A stretch of 15,621 nucleotides of DNA from Desulfobacterales bacterium (GTDB lineage Bacteria; Desulfobacterota; Desulfobacteria; Desulfobacterales; C00003106): assembly GCA_030672555.1 (NCBI GenBank), contig DAOVGD010000211.1, positions 1 through 15,621 on the forward strand, in the 5' to 3' direction. The notes beneath the pieces are model-generated. The model had not been told where the DNA came from, did no database searches, and worked only from the letters and a program-made list of their open reading frames with translations. Position numbers and translations under genes: made by a program. This document shows, piece after piece, positions 6,465 through 13,258 of this stretch (position 1 is its first letter; every line of letters begins with the position of its first letter).

Positions 6465-7532
6465 ATGGAGTTAAAAATTGTTAAGGCTGAAAAACTGAAA
6501 GAAAAACCCGAGGAGTCGGAGCTTAGTTTTGGAACACAATTTACAGATCACATGTTCAATATGGATTACAGCCCGACAAAGGGGTGGAGCAACGCACGTA
6601 TAGAACCGTACGGGCCGATCGTGATGGATCCGGCAACCATGGTTCTGCATTACGGACAGGCCATTTTTGAAGGTTTGAAGGCTTACCGTACAAAAACCGG
6701 GGCCATTCAGCTCTTTCGGCCTAAGGACAATTTTGCGCGCCTAAATATTTCTGCAAAAATGCTCTGTATTCCAGAAATAGATCCGGAATTTGCACTTGCG
6801 GCCTTAAAAAAATTGCTGGTCCTTGAACAGGAGTGGATTCCCAGTCTTGCCGGTACCTCGCTCTACATAAGACCGACGATCGTGGCAATGGATCCACACC
6901 TGGGGGTTAGCCCTTCACATACCTATAGGTTTTTTATTATCCTGTCGCCGGTGGGCGCTTACTATCCTGAAGGATTCAATCCTGTAAAGATTTTGGTAAC
7001 CGATAAATATGTGAGGGCGGTGCGCGGTGGTCTGGGGATGGCGAAAACACCGGCCAATTATGCAGCCAGTTTGTATGCGGCCGAGATGGCAAAGGAAAAA
7101 GGATATACACAGGTACTCTGGCTGGACGGTGTTGAACAACGATATATAGAAGAAGTGGGTACCATGAACATCTTTTTCAGAATTGATGACACCCTGGTTA
7201 CCCCTCCATTACAAGGGAGCATCCTGGCCGGGATCATGCGAGACTCGGTTATTGCGCTGGCAAAACACTGGAATATTCCGGTGGAAGAACGCCTAATAAC
7301 CATTGATGAGGTAATGTCGGCCCACGAAAAAGGGATACTTCAGGAAGTGTTCGGTTCCGGGACTGCTGCTGTTATTTCCCCGGTCAATGAGCTTGCCTGG
7401 GGCGATCAGGTCATAACGATAAAAGACGGGAATGTCGGACCAATGGCACAACGTCTTTATAACGAGATTACTGCAATACAGTATCGTGAAGCCGAAGATC
7501 CTTTTGGTTGGGTTGTGTCCATTGAAGATTGA
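6465..7532 (+). CDS. ilvE: Branched-chain amino acid aminotransferase
   Basis: This PLP fold-type IV enzyme (EC 2.6.1.42) transfers amino groups between glutamate and leucine, isoleucine or valine, the last step of their synthesis. At 355 residues it belongs to the longer class II (eukaryotic-like) group. Landmarks are LHYGQAIFEGLKAYR (61-75), Lys194 in GMAKTPANYAASL (the Schiff-base lysine), EEVGTMNIF (229-237), and FGSGTAAVISPV near the C-terminus. AGGGG stands 8 bases before the ATG. The next plus-strand gene overlaps its last codons in another frame, suggesting co-transcription. Confidence 0.95.
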   Translation: MELKIVKAEKLKEKPEESELSFGTQFTDHMFNMDYSPTKGWSNARIEPYGPIVMDPATMVLHYGQAIFEGLKAYRTKTGAIQLFRPKDNFARLNISAKMLCIPEIDPEFALAALKKLLVLEQEWIPSLAGTSLYIRPTIVAMDPHLGVSPSHTYRFFIILSPVGAYYPEGFNPVKILVTDKYVRAVRGGLGMAKTPANYAASLYAAEMAKEKGYTQVLWLDGVEQRYIEEVGTMNIFFRIDDTLVTPPLQGSILAGIMRDSVIALAKHWNIPVEERLITIDEVMSAHEKGILQEVFGSGTAAVISPVNELAWGDQVITIKDGNVGPMAQRLYNEITAIQYREAEDPFGWVVSIED

Positions 7533-8436
7533 GCAATATCCAAATGTAAAAGAGATCATAGAATCCTTCTATGAAATGAGCTATTCCATAGCGGCCTTAG
7601 AAGGGATAGCAGCAAAAAGTCTCCCTGCCGAACTCTTTGCAATGCTGGGTAAAATCAAAACCTGTCGAGCAAAAATCCAATGCTGTTTTTTAAAAATTAT
7701 GACGGATCGGAATATATATAAGAACCGGGAAGGATTGATATACGACCTGTTTATGTCTCACAAGGATCTGTCCCAGGACTGGAAGTGTGCACTCTGCGGA
7801 GAGATCCTGGACGGCGCCATATTGACAAATAATCTAATTGAGATCCACTCTAATTTTCATGAACCAAAATACAGGGAGATCCATCTCTCCAAAAGAGAAT
7901 TAAGAGACAAGGCGCTACTGCGGTGTGAAAAAGACCTCCTGTTTATGACTATAAATGACAATCGCTTTGAAGGCGCACTGAAAATATATTACTCTGTAAA
8001 GACCAGCAATCTTACACGAACTCTTCCACGTTATGCAGTTCGGTGGCGCGGCATTCTTGAAAACAGGGTCTCCAAAACCATACTCGAATATGGTATCAAC
8101 TCAAAAGAGAACACAGATTCAAGCTCTTTCTATTATAAACTTGGAGCCCTCGACCTCTTAAGCGAGCAATATAACGAACTTCCTTCAAAACAGGTCGAGG
8201 AGGTTCTTAGTAATGCTACGAAATCCTCTCACAGGGAGATCAGGAAGAGGGCATACCAGGTGGGGGCAGAGATTTTTGGGCGGTCTTATTACGAAAAGGG
8301 ATTGGAAGATCCGAGTTCCACAAATAGAGAGTGGATACACCAGGCCATAGCAACAGGTGAAGAATATATCTTCAAAAGAGGACGTCTTCGCAAAGAAAGA
8401 AATAAGAACCAGCTAAAGCTCTTTCAAAAACAGTAA
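7522..8436 (+). CDS. Unrecognised protein with a C2H2-like metal-binding motif
   Basis: About 304 residues, no family recognised. An N-terminal helical part (1-80) precedes CALC...H-x3-H: Cys89, Cys92, His109 and His113, spaced C-x2-C-x16-H-x3-H, a plausible zinc site. The remainder is charged and largely helical, and the C-terminus is strongly basic (KRGRLRKERNKNQ), which could bind nucleic acid. The frame continues upstream within ilvE, where it is only a shadow. I take TTG 7522, overlapping the ilvE stop by 11 bases; ATG 7576 is the alternative. Neither has a good Shine-Dalgarno. Translation coupled to ilvE would explain that. Confidence 0.65.
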   Translation: MKIEQYPNVKEIIESFYEMSYSIAALEGIAAKSLPAELFAMLGKIKTCRAKIQCCFLKIMTDRNIYKNREGLIYDLFMSHKDLSQDWKCALCGEILDGAILTNNLIEIHSNFHEPKYREIHLSKRELRDKALLRCEKDLLFMTINDNRFEGALKIYYSVKTSNLTRTLPRYAVRWRGILENRVSKTILEYGINSKENTDSSSFYYKLGALDLLSEQYNELPSKQVEEVLSNATKSSHREIRKRAYQVGAEIFGRSYYEKGLEDPSSTNREWIHQAIATGEEYIFKRGRLRKERNKNQLKLFQKQ

Positions 8437-8440
8437 TATT

Positions 8441-8516
8441 TCACCGCAAAGACGCAAAGGCCGCAAAGGAATAACTAAAAAATTAAAACTTTGCGCTCTT
8501 TGCGTCTTTGCGGTGA
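8441..8516. repeat. CACCGCAAAGACGCAAAG inverted-repeat element
   Basis: TCACCGCAAAGACGCAAAG (8441-8459) and its exact complement (8498-8516) form 19-base perfect arms. The interior holds a further partial repeat (GCCGCAAAGGA). It begins 4 bases after the preceding stop codon and encodes nothing. It may act as a 3' hairpin for the upstream transcript. The sequence looks like a dispersed extragenic repeat. Confidence 0.7.
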
Positions 8517-8552
8517 GCTAAACAGTTATTTTATAAACAGCAGGAGCCAGGC

Positions 8553-9194
8553 ATGATTATAAAACAGGTGGTCGTAGGTTCTTTTCAGGTATGTTGCTAC
8601 ATAGTTGGATGTGAAAAGACGCGCCAGTGCGTCCTCATAGACCCGGCAGGTGATGAAGAGCGCGTTGTGTCAATAGTTAAGGACTTAGGCCTTGAGGTCA
8701 AGGCGATAGTCAATACACACGGTCATCCCGACCATACATGCGGAAACAAAAAAATCGTTGCTATGACAGGCGTCAAGATCCTGATGCATCCTTTGGATGA
8801 TGAATATTTCAGTTCTCCTGCAGGCATGGCCATGGCAAGACAATTCGGACTTGAGCCTTCACCCCCTGCGGACGGGCACATTCAAGATGGTGACAGGATT
8901 GAGATAGGCGAGACGGCACTTAAAGTCATTCACACGCCCGGGCACACGCCCGGCGGAGTCTGTCTATACGGAGAGAACAATCTATTTACAGGGGATACAT
9001 TATTTGTCGGGGCTGTGGGCCGCACCGACCTTCCGGGAGGTTCCTTAGATATTATGCTTCAGTCAATCAAAAATAAGATCCTCACACTGCCGGACGAAAC
9101 CGTCGTATGGCCGGGCCACAATTACGGCGTAACCCCCACATCAACCGTTGCAAAAGAACGGAAAACAAATCCGTATATTACAGATTTTCTATAA
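8553..9194 (+). CDS. MBL-fold metallohydrolase, glyoxalase II-like
   Basis: A 213-residue soluble hydrolase of the metallo-beta-lactamase fold. The two-metal site is complete: THGHPDH (His56, His58, Asp60, His61), His131 in TPGHTPGG, Asp148 in FTGDTLF, and His189 in WPGHNYG. The length and TPGHTPGG/GRTDLPGG motifs fit the hydroxyacylglutathione hydrolase-like group that hydrolyses thioesters or related substrates. The C-terminal substrate domain of true glyoxalase II is absent. The actual substrate cannot be read from sequence. GGAG stands 8 bases before the ATG. It converges with the DUF1207 gene, 39 bases apart, with no clear terminator between. Confidence 0.92.
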   Translation: MIIKQVVVGSFQVCCYIVGCEKTRQCVLIDPAGDEERVVSIVKDLGLEVKAIVNTHGHPDHTCGNKKIVAMTGVKILMHPLDDEYFSSPAGMAMARQFGLEPSPPADGHIQDGDRIEIGETALKVIHTPGHTPGGVCLYGENNLFTGDTLFVGAVGRTDLPGGSLDIMLQSIKNKILTLPDETVVWPGHNYGVTPTSTVAKERKTNPYITDFL

Positions 9195-9233
9195 AGATAA
9201 TCATCAACGAATCTTGGAGGCATGAGGAGCCCC

Positions 9234-10217
9234 TCACACGTCCAACCACAGACCCAGGGCGATGTAGGTCTCGTCGTCCTGGAAGAACTCGCCGATCGTG
9301 GGGCGCCCGTCGTAGCGCTCGATGCCCAGACGCCAGACACGGCCGCCGGAGCGAAGCACGAGGCCCAGTTGCAGCGAAGTATCGATGCGCCAGTCCCGCT
9401 CCTCCATGGCCGAAGTGTCCAGTGCAGCGTACCAACCCAGACGTCGCTTCCACAGGCTCTTGACGTCCTCGAACTCCAGTCCAAGTTGCATGCGACCAGG
9501 TTCCTGCAGGTCCTCGTTTCTTAGGTGATAGCCCCAGCCAGCTTCAGCATAGGCTCGCCAATGCTGATCCATGGCCCAGCTAATGCCAGCAACGAGTTCA
9601 TGGCGCGTGTAGTCGATGCGCCGGCGGCCGGTCCTCTCTGCATACTCGTCGCCCACGTGACTGGATGTGTGGAGCACGCCGAACTTCAGGGCCAGGCCAC
9701 GGCGCGGGGCCGCCGTCAGGAGCAGCCCGTAGTTCCCGTCCCAGCCAATGTTGTCGTATGAGTGCTCGAGGTCAAACTGGGCATCGAACCCGCCTTCGAT
9801 GCTCAACTGCCAGCCGCGATCCACCCGATTCGATGGATGGATCCGTACGAAACCGAAGCGTCCGCCTGCCTTGATACCAATGCGGCTGTCACCGGATTCG
9901 GCGATCCCGGTCTCCGAGAAGCTCAGATGCTGAATACTGAACCCCACGCGGTGTGGATCGGCAATATACTGCGGGTACAGGTCTCCCGGCGGAAAGATGA
10001 GAAGCGTATGCTGGGAGCCTATGTGGACGGCAGGCGTTCCGTCTGCCTCACCTTCCCCAGCCTCTGCCGGACCCAATGAAGGGATTCCCGGAACAGCCGT
10101 GAAAGCTTCATCCTGGGCGCGGGCGGCGGCCGCCAGAAGTAGGAAAAAGCAGAGAACCATAATGAGCAGGTACCGGCCCCGGCGTGGGCTCATAAGCGCT
10201 ATAATTAAATTGTCCAT
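9234..10217 (-). CDS. DUF1207 family protein, probable exported beta-barrel
   Basis: A 327-residue protein with an N-terminal signal peptide (about 1-34: positive SPRRGR, hydrophobic core, cut after ARA). The mature part alternates aromatic and polar residues in strands like an outer-membrane barrel. Family hallmarks are the stretches EGGFDAQFDLEHSYDNIGWD, FGVLHTSSHVGDEYAERTGR, and the end GEFFQDDETYIALGLW. The function of DUF1207 is not known. The frame opens at GTG 10256, but GAGG stands about 5 bases before the ATG at 10217, which I prefer. Lines I counted run 57-68% G+C, well above the flanks, suggesting acquisition from a GC-rich source. Confidence 0.88.
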   Translation of the reverse strand: MDNLIIALMSPRRGRYLLIMVLCFFLLLAAAARAQDEAFTAVPGIPSLGPAEAGEGEADGTPAVHIGSQHTLLIFPPGDLYPQYIADPHRVGFSIQHLSFSETGIAESGDSRIGIKAGGRFGFVRIHPSNRVDRGWQLSIEGGFDAQFDLEHSYDNIGWDGNYGLLLTAAPRRGLALKFGVLHTSSHVGDEYAERTGRRRIDYTRHELVAGISWAMDQHWRAYAEAGWGYHLRNEDLQEPGRMQLGLEFEDVKSLWKRRLGWYAALDTSAMEERDWRIDTSLQLGLVLRSGGRVWRLGIERYDGRPTIGEFFQDDETYIALGLWLDV

Positions 10218-10290
10218 TATATCCTCGAACCACTTCCGTCTAAACAGTGCGTTCACTTTCGGTTCAGTGAATTTCTTGTACAGGTCAATA

Positions 10291-10401
10291 CAGTTTTGTT
10301 ACTTATTTATTTCTATGGATATAGTTTCTTGAAACAAGACAACTCACCGTTTTATCAAGGATTACAGACTTTTTATTTCTATTTTTTTCTATTTTTTTTC
10401 T
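10291..10401 (-). repeat. Phased A-tract element, copy A
   Basis: Read on the minus strand: three A-rich units of 10-11 bases (10370-10380, 10381-10390, 10391-10401; the first is AGAAATAAAAA), about 40 bases of mixed sequence, AAGAAACTAT, then AGAAATAAA, and finally AACAAAACTG. Copy B at 13396-13507 has the same landmarks at the same offsets (0, 15, 30 and 77 from the right-hand CAGTTTTGTT). A-tracts once per helical turn suggest bent DNA or a UP-element-like promoter part. It lies upstream of the DUF1207 gene. Confidence 0.6.
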
Positions 10402-10458
10402 AAATATTTCACCCATTTTTCGGGCTAAAGAAGAATAGGTTCTTCTGCGCCGCGAGTA

Positions 10459-10523
10459 CCTAACGGCGCAAGCGTCCACCAGTAGTCGGACATTAGCATT
10501 ACGGTTTATTGCGTCGTTATGCC
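10459..10523 (+). other. attC-like inverted repeat (possible integron recombination site)
   Basis: The left simple site ACCTAAC fits RYYYAAC exactly. The right site GTTATGC fits GTTRRRY with one mismatch. Extended arms (14 bases each) match at 11 positions, ACCTAACGGCGCAA against TTGCGTCGTTATGC. At 65 bp the length is in the attC range. The interior does not fold strongly and no integron integrase is present, so this may be an unrelated palindrome. Confidence 0.3.
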
Positions 10524-10577
10524 TTGGATAGGCACCACCAGAGTCATACCTTTTCGATGTCCCGGATGCTCCCCACG

Positions 10578-10624
10578 ATAAAAATTAACCGGACAGCAGT
10601 GATTACCGCTACTTTGCTCCGGTT
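10578..10624 (-). terminator. Possible terminator of the four-helix membrane protein gene
   Basis: On the minus strand AACCGGA and TCCGGTT form a 7-base stem around 24 bases, followed by AATTTTTAT. The left arm covers the last codons of the gene ending at 10609. The large loop makes this only moderately convincing. Confidence 0.4.
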
Positions 10625-11052
10625 GTCTTGCCCAGGCTGGAGGAAAGTAGGAACCCTGCAATAAGCAAGGTGATCGAAACGGCAATCAGAGGCCACGGGG
10701 GCGATGCCGGAGTATTAAGCTCTATAGTGAGGGCGACATACAGAACAGGGAGATATCCGGTCAGCCCGACCACTGGAATCGCCCAGCGTGACCAGGCGTG
10801 CCCTCTCCGGAATGGGACGAACAACATAATACCAAGAGCTATTCCGCTGCCAAGCGCCCCGGCACCACCTCCCTTGAGAAGAGCCAGGAATAGCATCTGA
10901 AATCGGGGCTCGAGATCTTCCCAATTCACGCCGATCGCATCTGCGTGGTAAGGCATGAATTGTGGCGAGAACAGATAAATGAGTCCCGTGGCTATGGCCA
11001 TTGCAGCAGCCAGTAGATAACAGCCAAACGCAATTTTCGTCTTCGTAGTCAT
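10609..11052 (-). CDS. Unrecognised four-helix membrane protein
   Basis: A 147-residue integral membrane protein with hydrophobic segments at about 7-28, 53-80, 90-109 and 118-137. A soluble loop after helix 1 (PYHADAIGVNWEDLEPRFQ) would sit between helices 1 and 2. The second segment is rich in Gly and Ala (KGGGAGALGSGIALG), and a basic FRRGHAWSRW turn precedes helix 3. I do not recognise a family with confidence. No Shine-Dalgarno is visible. The ATG overlaps the end of the shifted AAA+ remnant frame (ATGA), so it may depend on transcription from that side. It is somewhat more GC-rich than the left-hand genes. Confidence 0.7.
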   Translation of the reverse strand: MTTKTKIAFGCYLLAAAMAIATGLIYLFSPQFMPYHADAIGVNWEDLEPRFQMLFLALLKGGGAGALGSGIALGIMLFVPFRRGHAWSRWAIPVVGLTGYLPVLYVALTIELNTPASPPWPLIAVSITLLIAGFLLSSSLGKTTGAK

Positions 11053-11056
11053 GTGA

Positions 11057-11389
11057 TCAGTCTAAGCGGAAACCGCAATCGATAAACATTGAGGTCACCT
11101 CGCTTGCCAAACAAAGCATCGCTTCATCGAATAAAAGAATGGCATCCAAGCTCTCTGCCTCATCAAGAACATGACACAAATTTTTCTCAGTCTCACCAAT
11201 GTATTTGCTAACCACTGAGGAAATGTCAACTCTATATAGGTCCATTTCTAATTCGGCAGCCAGTATCTTAGCCGCCAGTGTTTTCCCTGTGCCACTCGAA
11301 CCCGCAAATAGAACAAGAACACCTTGGGTAGGAGTACGACTATAACCAGAGAGGAGGGGTTTATTAGATATTAATCGCTTCCAGTAGGA
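11057..11389 (-). pseudogene. Truncated and frameshifted AAA+ ATPase
   Basis: The open frame (no start codon after the TGA at 11390-11392) encodes the core of a AAA+ ATPase. It has Walker A GSSGTGKT (bases 11279-11302), DLYRVDISSVVSKYIGETEK, and Walker B ILLFDEA. Family proteins continue DEADALFGKRSEV. Here the frame reads DEAMLCLASEV, but adding one G near 11119-11122 restores DEADALFGKR, so a single-base deletion is evident. The sequence then departs from the family and stops, so the C-terminal part of the domain is gone. The sequence style recalls the AAA+ ATPases associated with contractile injection systems, a tentative likeness. No start, no end, one frameshift: a dead gene. Confidence 0.8.
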
Positions 11390-11425
11390 TCAGAATTCCC
11401 GGACATCCTCCTAGTTATGGATTGC

Positions 11426-11656
11426 TTATGACTGATGAGCTGTGTATTCGTCCAATAACCTGCGGATCATCTTCTGATATTGAGTATGATGCCTTTTGGC
11501 TTCCTTCTTAAAGAATTCAACGCTGGCCTTGCTGAGCGAGATAGTAACTTTAACTGTTTCTTCTTTGAATGCCAAATCCTCCGGTGATGGAAGGAAGTCA
11601 GTTATCACTCTTACTTTCCCCAATGGCTCATCTGTGTATTTTATTTTCCTTTTCAT
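11426..11656 (-). CDS. brnA: BrnA-like antitoxin
   Basis: A 76-residue protein encoded just after the BrnT-type toxin. The C-terminal half (about 40-72: VKVTISLSKASVEFFKKEAK, then QYQKMIRRLLDEY) has the strand-helix-helix look of a ribbon-helix-helix DNA-binding dimer. The N-terminal half would wrap the toxin. In the known BrnTA systems the antitoxin neutralises the RNase and represses the shared promoter. The frame continues to 11689, but the ATG at 11656 has GGAAAGAAG just before it and gives the expected length. It overlaps the toxin gene by 29 bases. Confidence 0.8.
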   Translation of the reverse strand: MKRKIKYTDEPLGKVRVITDFLPSPEDLAFKEETVKVTISLSKASVEFFKKEAKRHHTQYQKMIRRLLDEYTAHQS

Positions 11657-11921
11657 ATATCTTCTTTCCTTTCCGCCAATATCCGGCACCTGTAATTCTG
11701 ATTTTGTTGCTGCGATATGTAAAGCGGACGGTCATTATCCCTCCTGCGACCCTACCGAGACAATAGTATCTCTTCCCTTCATCACTATGCTCAAGATCCT
11801 CAAGTATTACACGATTCTTATCTGCGAAGGCTAACTGCGCCAGAGCAAAAGGGACTCCATGTTTTTTCTGATTTAGCCGGTCCTTTTCTTCATCCCACTC
11901 AAAATCTGACTTTATAGTCAT
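11628..11921 (-). CDS. brnT: BrnT family toxin
   Basis: BrnT toxins are RelE-like ribonucleases that arrest translation. This 97-residue copy carries the family order FEWDEEKDRLNQKKHGVPF (7-25), HSDEGKRYYCLGRV (45-58), then VRFTYRSNKIRI. The usual ISAR-type ending reads ITGAGYWRKGK. All core blocks are present and the frame is intact. It stands first in the operon, which is the normal brnT-brnA order. There is no ribosome site before the ATG, and the promoter at 11928-11956 places the transcript start about at the ATG, so the message is probably leaderless. Confidence 0.9.
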   Translation of the reverse strand: MTIKSDFEWDEEKDRLNQKKHGVPFALAQLAFADKNRVILEDLEHSDEGKRYYCLGRVAGGIMTVRFTYRSNKIRITGAGYWRKGKKIYEKENKIHR

Positions 11922-11927
11922 AAAAAC

Positions 11928-11956
11928 AATGTATTTCTTATGTGGTTAATTGTCAA
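11928..11956 (-). promoter_or_regulatory. Promoter of brnT-brnA, predicted leaderless
   Basis: On the minus strand a consensus TTGACA and a TACATT lie exactly 17 bases apart. Six bases (GTTTTT) separate the -10 from the BrnT ATG, so transcription should begin at or within a base or two of the start codon. BrnA-type antitoxins repress their own promoter, but I see no clear palindrome that would be its operator. Confidence 0.65.
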
Positions 11957-12127
11957 TATATTTATCTGGCTTATTTTATGGGTATACTATCCATAACGAA
12001 GAAGAACAGAAGCAAGAGCATCCGGAAGAAAAGGTTTATTTTGTTTATATTCCACTTCACCAGTTCCTTTGTTCTATGTAATGGGTCTTCATTGAAACCT
12101 CGTATAGAGGTAAGCGGTAGCGCCTTG

Positions 12128-12712
12128 TTAGTGTTGCAAATATTTTCTTTTAACGTTTCCTTTTCCCAACAGGACAACACGACTGCGATCAATCTTAGGA
12201 CTTTCGATTATCTTAAAACCGTTCTGTTCAGCAACAGAAACGGTTATCTCAAAATCTTTTTCTGATACATGTCCCTTTGGTTCTGTCACCAAAAATCTTC
12301 CAGTCGGTTTCATCGTTTCATATATCTCAAAAAAAAACCTGGAAGCATCAGGAACTTCGTGTACAACAGCAGATCCAAGAGCAAAATCGACTTCCTCTCT
12401 AAGGTCATCCAGACCAAGAGAATTGTGATGACATATCCTTGTTTCAATCCTATTGAACAATCCTGCTTTTCGTGCGCGTTTTTCGAGTGACCTAATCATC
12501 TTCTCCTGAACATCCACACATATAACCCTCCCTTTCGAACCGACCATCTGTGCAAGGGGCAAACTGAAGAAACCCATTGCACAGCCAATATCCAGAACCT
12601 TCATACCTTTCTCGACGTATGGGCTAAGTATCTTTTGGGGATTTTCAAATAATTTCCTCAGCGGACTGGCAAGAAGATAACCGACCCATATTGGACACAC
12701 TTTTTCAGCCAT
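12128..12712 (-). CDS. Class I SAM-dependent methyltransferase
   Basis: A 194-residue protein with a Rossmann-type methyltransferase fold. Motif I is VLDIGCAMGFFSL (39-51), the acidic residue for the SAM ribose is Asp67 in VICVDVQEKM, and the post-motif helix and VVHEVPDASRFF segment follow. The N-terminal CPIWVGYLLASPLRKLF piece belongs to a recurrent small methyltransferase group. Its substrate is unknown to me. AAGGGA lies 7 bases before the ATG. A 35-codon frame with a strong ribosome site overlaps the start from upstream and may couple to it. Confidence 0.88.
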   Translation of the reverse strand: MAEKVCPIWVGYLLASPLRKLFENPQKILSPYVEKGMKVLDIGCAMGFFSLPLAQMVGSKGRVICVDVQEKMIRSLEKRARKAGLFNRIETRICHHNSLGLDDLREEVDFALGSAVVHEVPDASRFFFEIYETMKPTGRFLVTEPKGHVSEKDFEITVSVAEQNGFKIIESPKIDRSRVVLLGKGNVKRKYLQH

Positions 12713-12812
12713 CTATTTGTCCCTTAATCATTTCTTTAAACACATTCCAGAGCTGAGGGGTGCGGCTACTTCTCCGCACGGTGAGGTGCTTCCGCGAACC
12801 GACCAGTGTCAT
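12705..12812 (-). CDS. Possible 35-residue leader peptide of the methyltransferase gene
   Basis: The ATG at 12812 has GGAGGGG about 4 bases upstream, a far better ribosome site than most genes here. The product is short and basic (begins MTLVGSRKHLTVRRSSRTPQ) and ends in a TGA that lies inside the first codons of the methyltransferase (8-base overlap). The frame crosses the hairpin at 12760-12779. It may be a translational coupling or attenuation leader, or a chance ORF. I recognise no family. Confidence 0.35.
   Translation of the reverse strand: MTLVGSRKHLTVRRSSRTPQLWNVFKEMIKGQIDG
12760..12779 (-). promoter_or_regulatory. Hairpin in the methyltransferase leader
   Basis: GTGCGG and CCGCAC pair around AGAAGTAG, 48 bases before the methyltransferase ATG. 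The GTGC of the left arm can alternatively pair with an upstream GCAC (GCACCTCACCGTGC), so two exclusive folds are possible. No T-run follows, so it is not an ordinary terminator. Confidence 0.4.
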
Positions 12813-12853
12813 GCATCCCCTCCAGCGACGAGTTATGGAAACACGTCGATTGT

Positions 12854-13201
12854 CTATTCCGGTTCCTTTTGAAGATGTGGACCTAAGAATGATAAATTCA
12901 AGTCTTGCAGAAGATCCCTTGTTAGTTCAACCTCATCTTTGTTGACCATAAGTCTTGCAGGATCAGCAAAAGGTCTGACGTATGTGAAATGTTCACCATG
13001 AAAAAAATACGTTATACCTTCAGCATCCAGTAGACTCTTTATAAAGGCAACATCTGCGGGATTATATGTGGCCAGAACTTGTTCATATTCAACATATTCC
13101 GGCTTAGGTTCCGGCGGCAAGTCGTCTACTAAATCGACATTGCAATCCGCACAAACATAAAACCCTTCTCTGTATTCCGCTCTGCATTTGGGGCAAAACA
13201 T
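12854..13201 (-). CDS. Zinc-ribbon protein with DUF2007-like domain
   Basis: A 115-residue cytosolic protein. The N-terminus is a zinc ribbon with Cys3, Cys6, Cys17 and Cys20 (CPKC...CADC). An acidic, proline-rich linker (DDLPPEPKPEY) leads to a DUF2007-type domain (about 40-105). That domain carries the typical sequence LATYNPADVAFIKSLLDAEG, an FFHGEHF core, and LMVNKDEVELTRDLL. Such proteins are annotated as putative signal-transducing proteins; no biochemical role is established. A weak GAG lies 4 bases before the ATG. A 44-codon ORF ends 57 bases upstream on the same strand, so the two may be one transcript. Confidence 0.85.
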   Translation of the reverse strand: MFCPKCRAEYREGFYVCADCNVDLVDDLPPEPKPEYVEYEQVLATYNPADVAFIKSLLDAEGITYFFHGEHFTYVRPFADPARLMVNKDEVELTRDLLQDLNLSFLGPHLQKEPE

Positions 13202-13258
13202 ATCTCAACTAACCTACAATAGAAGATCCATAACCGCGTTCACTCCACTGAAGACTGA

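Larger units (their letters stand above)
10218..10608. other. Intergenic region with A-tract element, attC-like site and terminator
   Basis: No gene of normal length is visible. Next to the DUF1207 start is a dyad TTCACT-N8-AGTGAA (10252-10271), a possible operator. The A-tract element 10291-10401, the attC-like inverted repeat 10459-10523 and a terminator-like hairpin from 10578 follow. The base composition changes sharply from AT-rich to GC-rich near 10440. Confidence 0.6.

Noticed and set aside
7432..7521. Upstream extension of the unrecognised gene at 7522 into ilvE
   Set aside because: The extra 30 codons are an out-of-frame reading of ilvE and show no protein-like character.
9240..10250. 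Several long plus-strand frames across the DUF1207 gene
   Set aside because: They are antisense shadows that stay open because of the high GC content; only the minus frame shows family sequence, a signal peptide and a plausible start.
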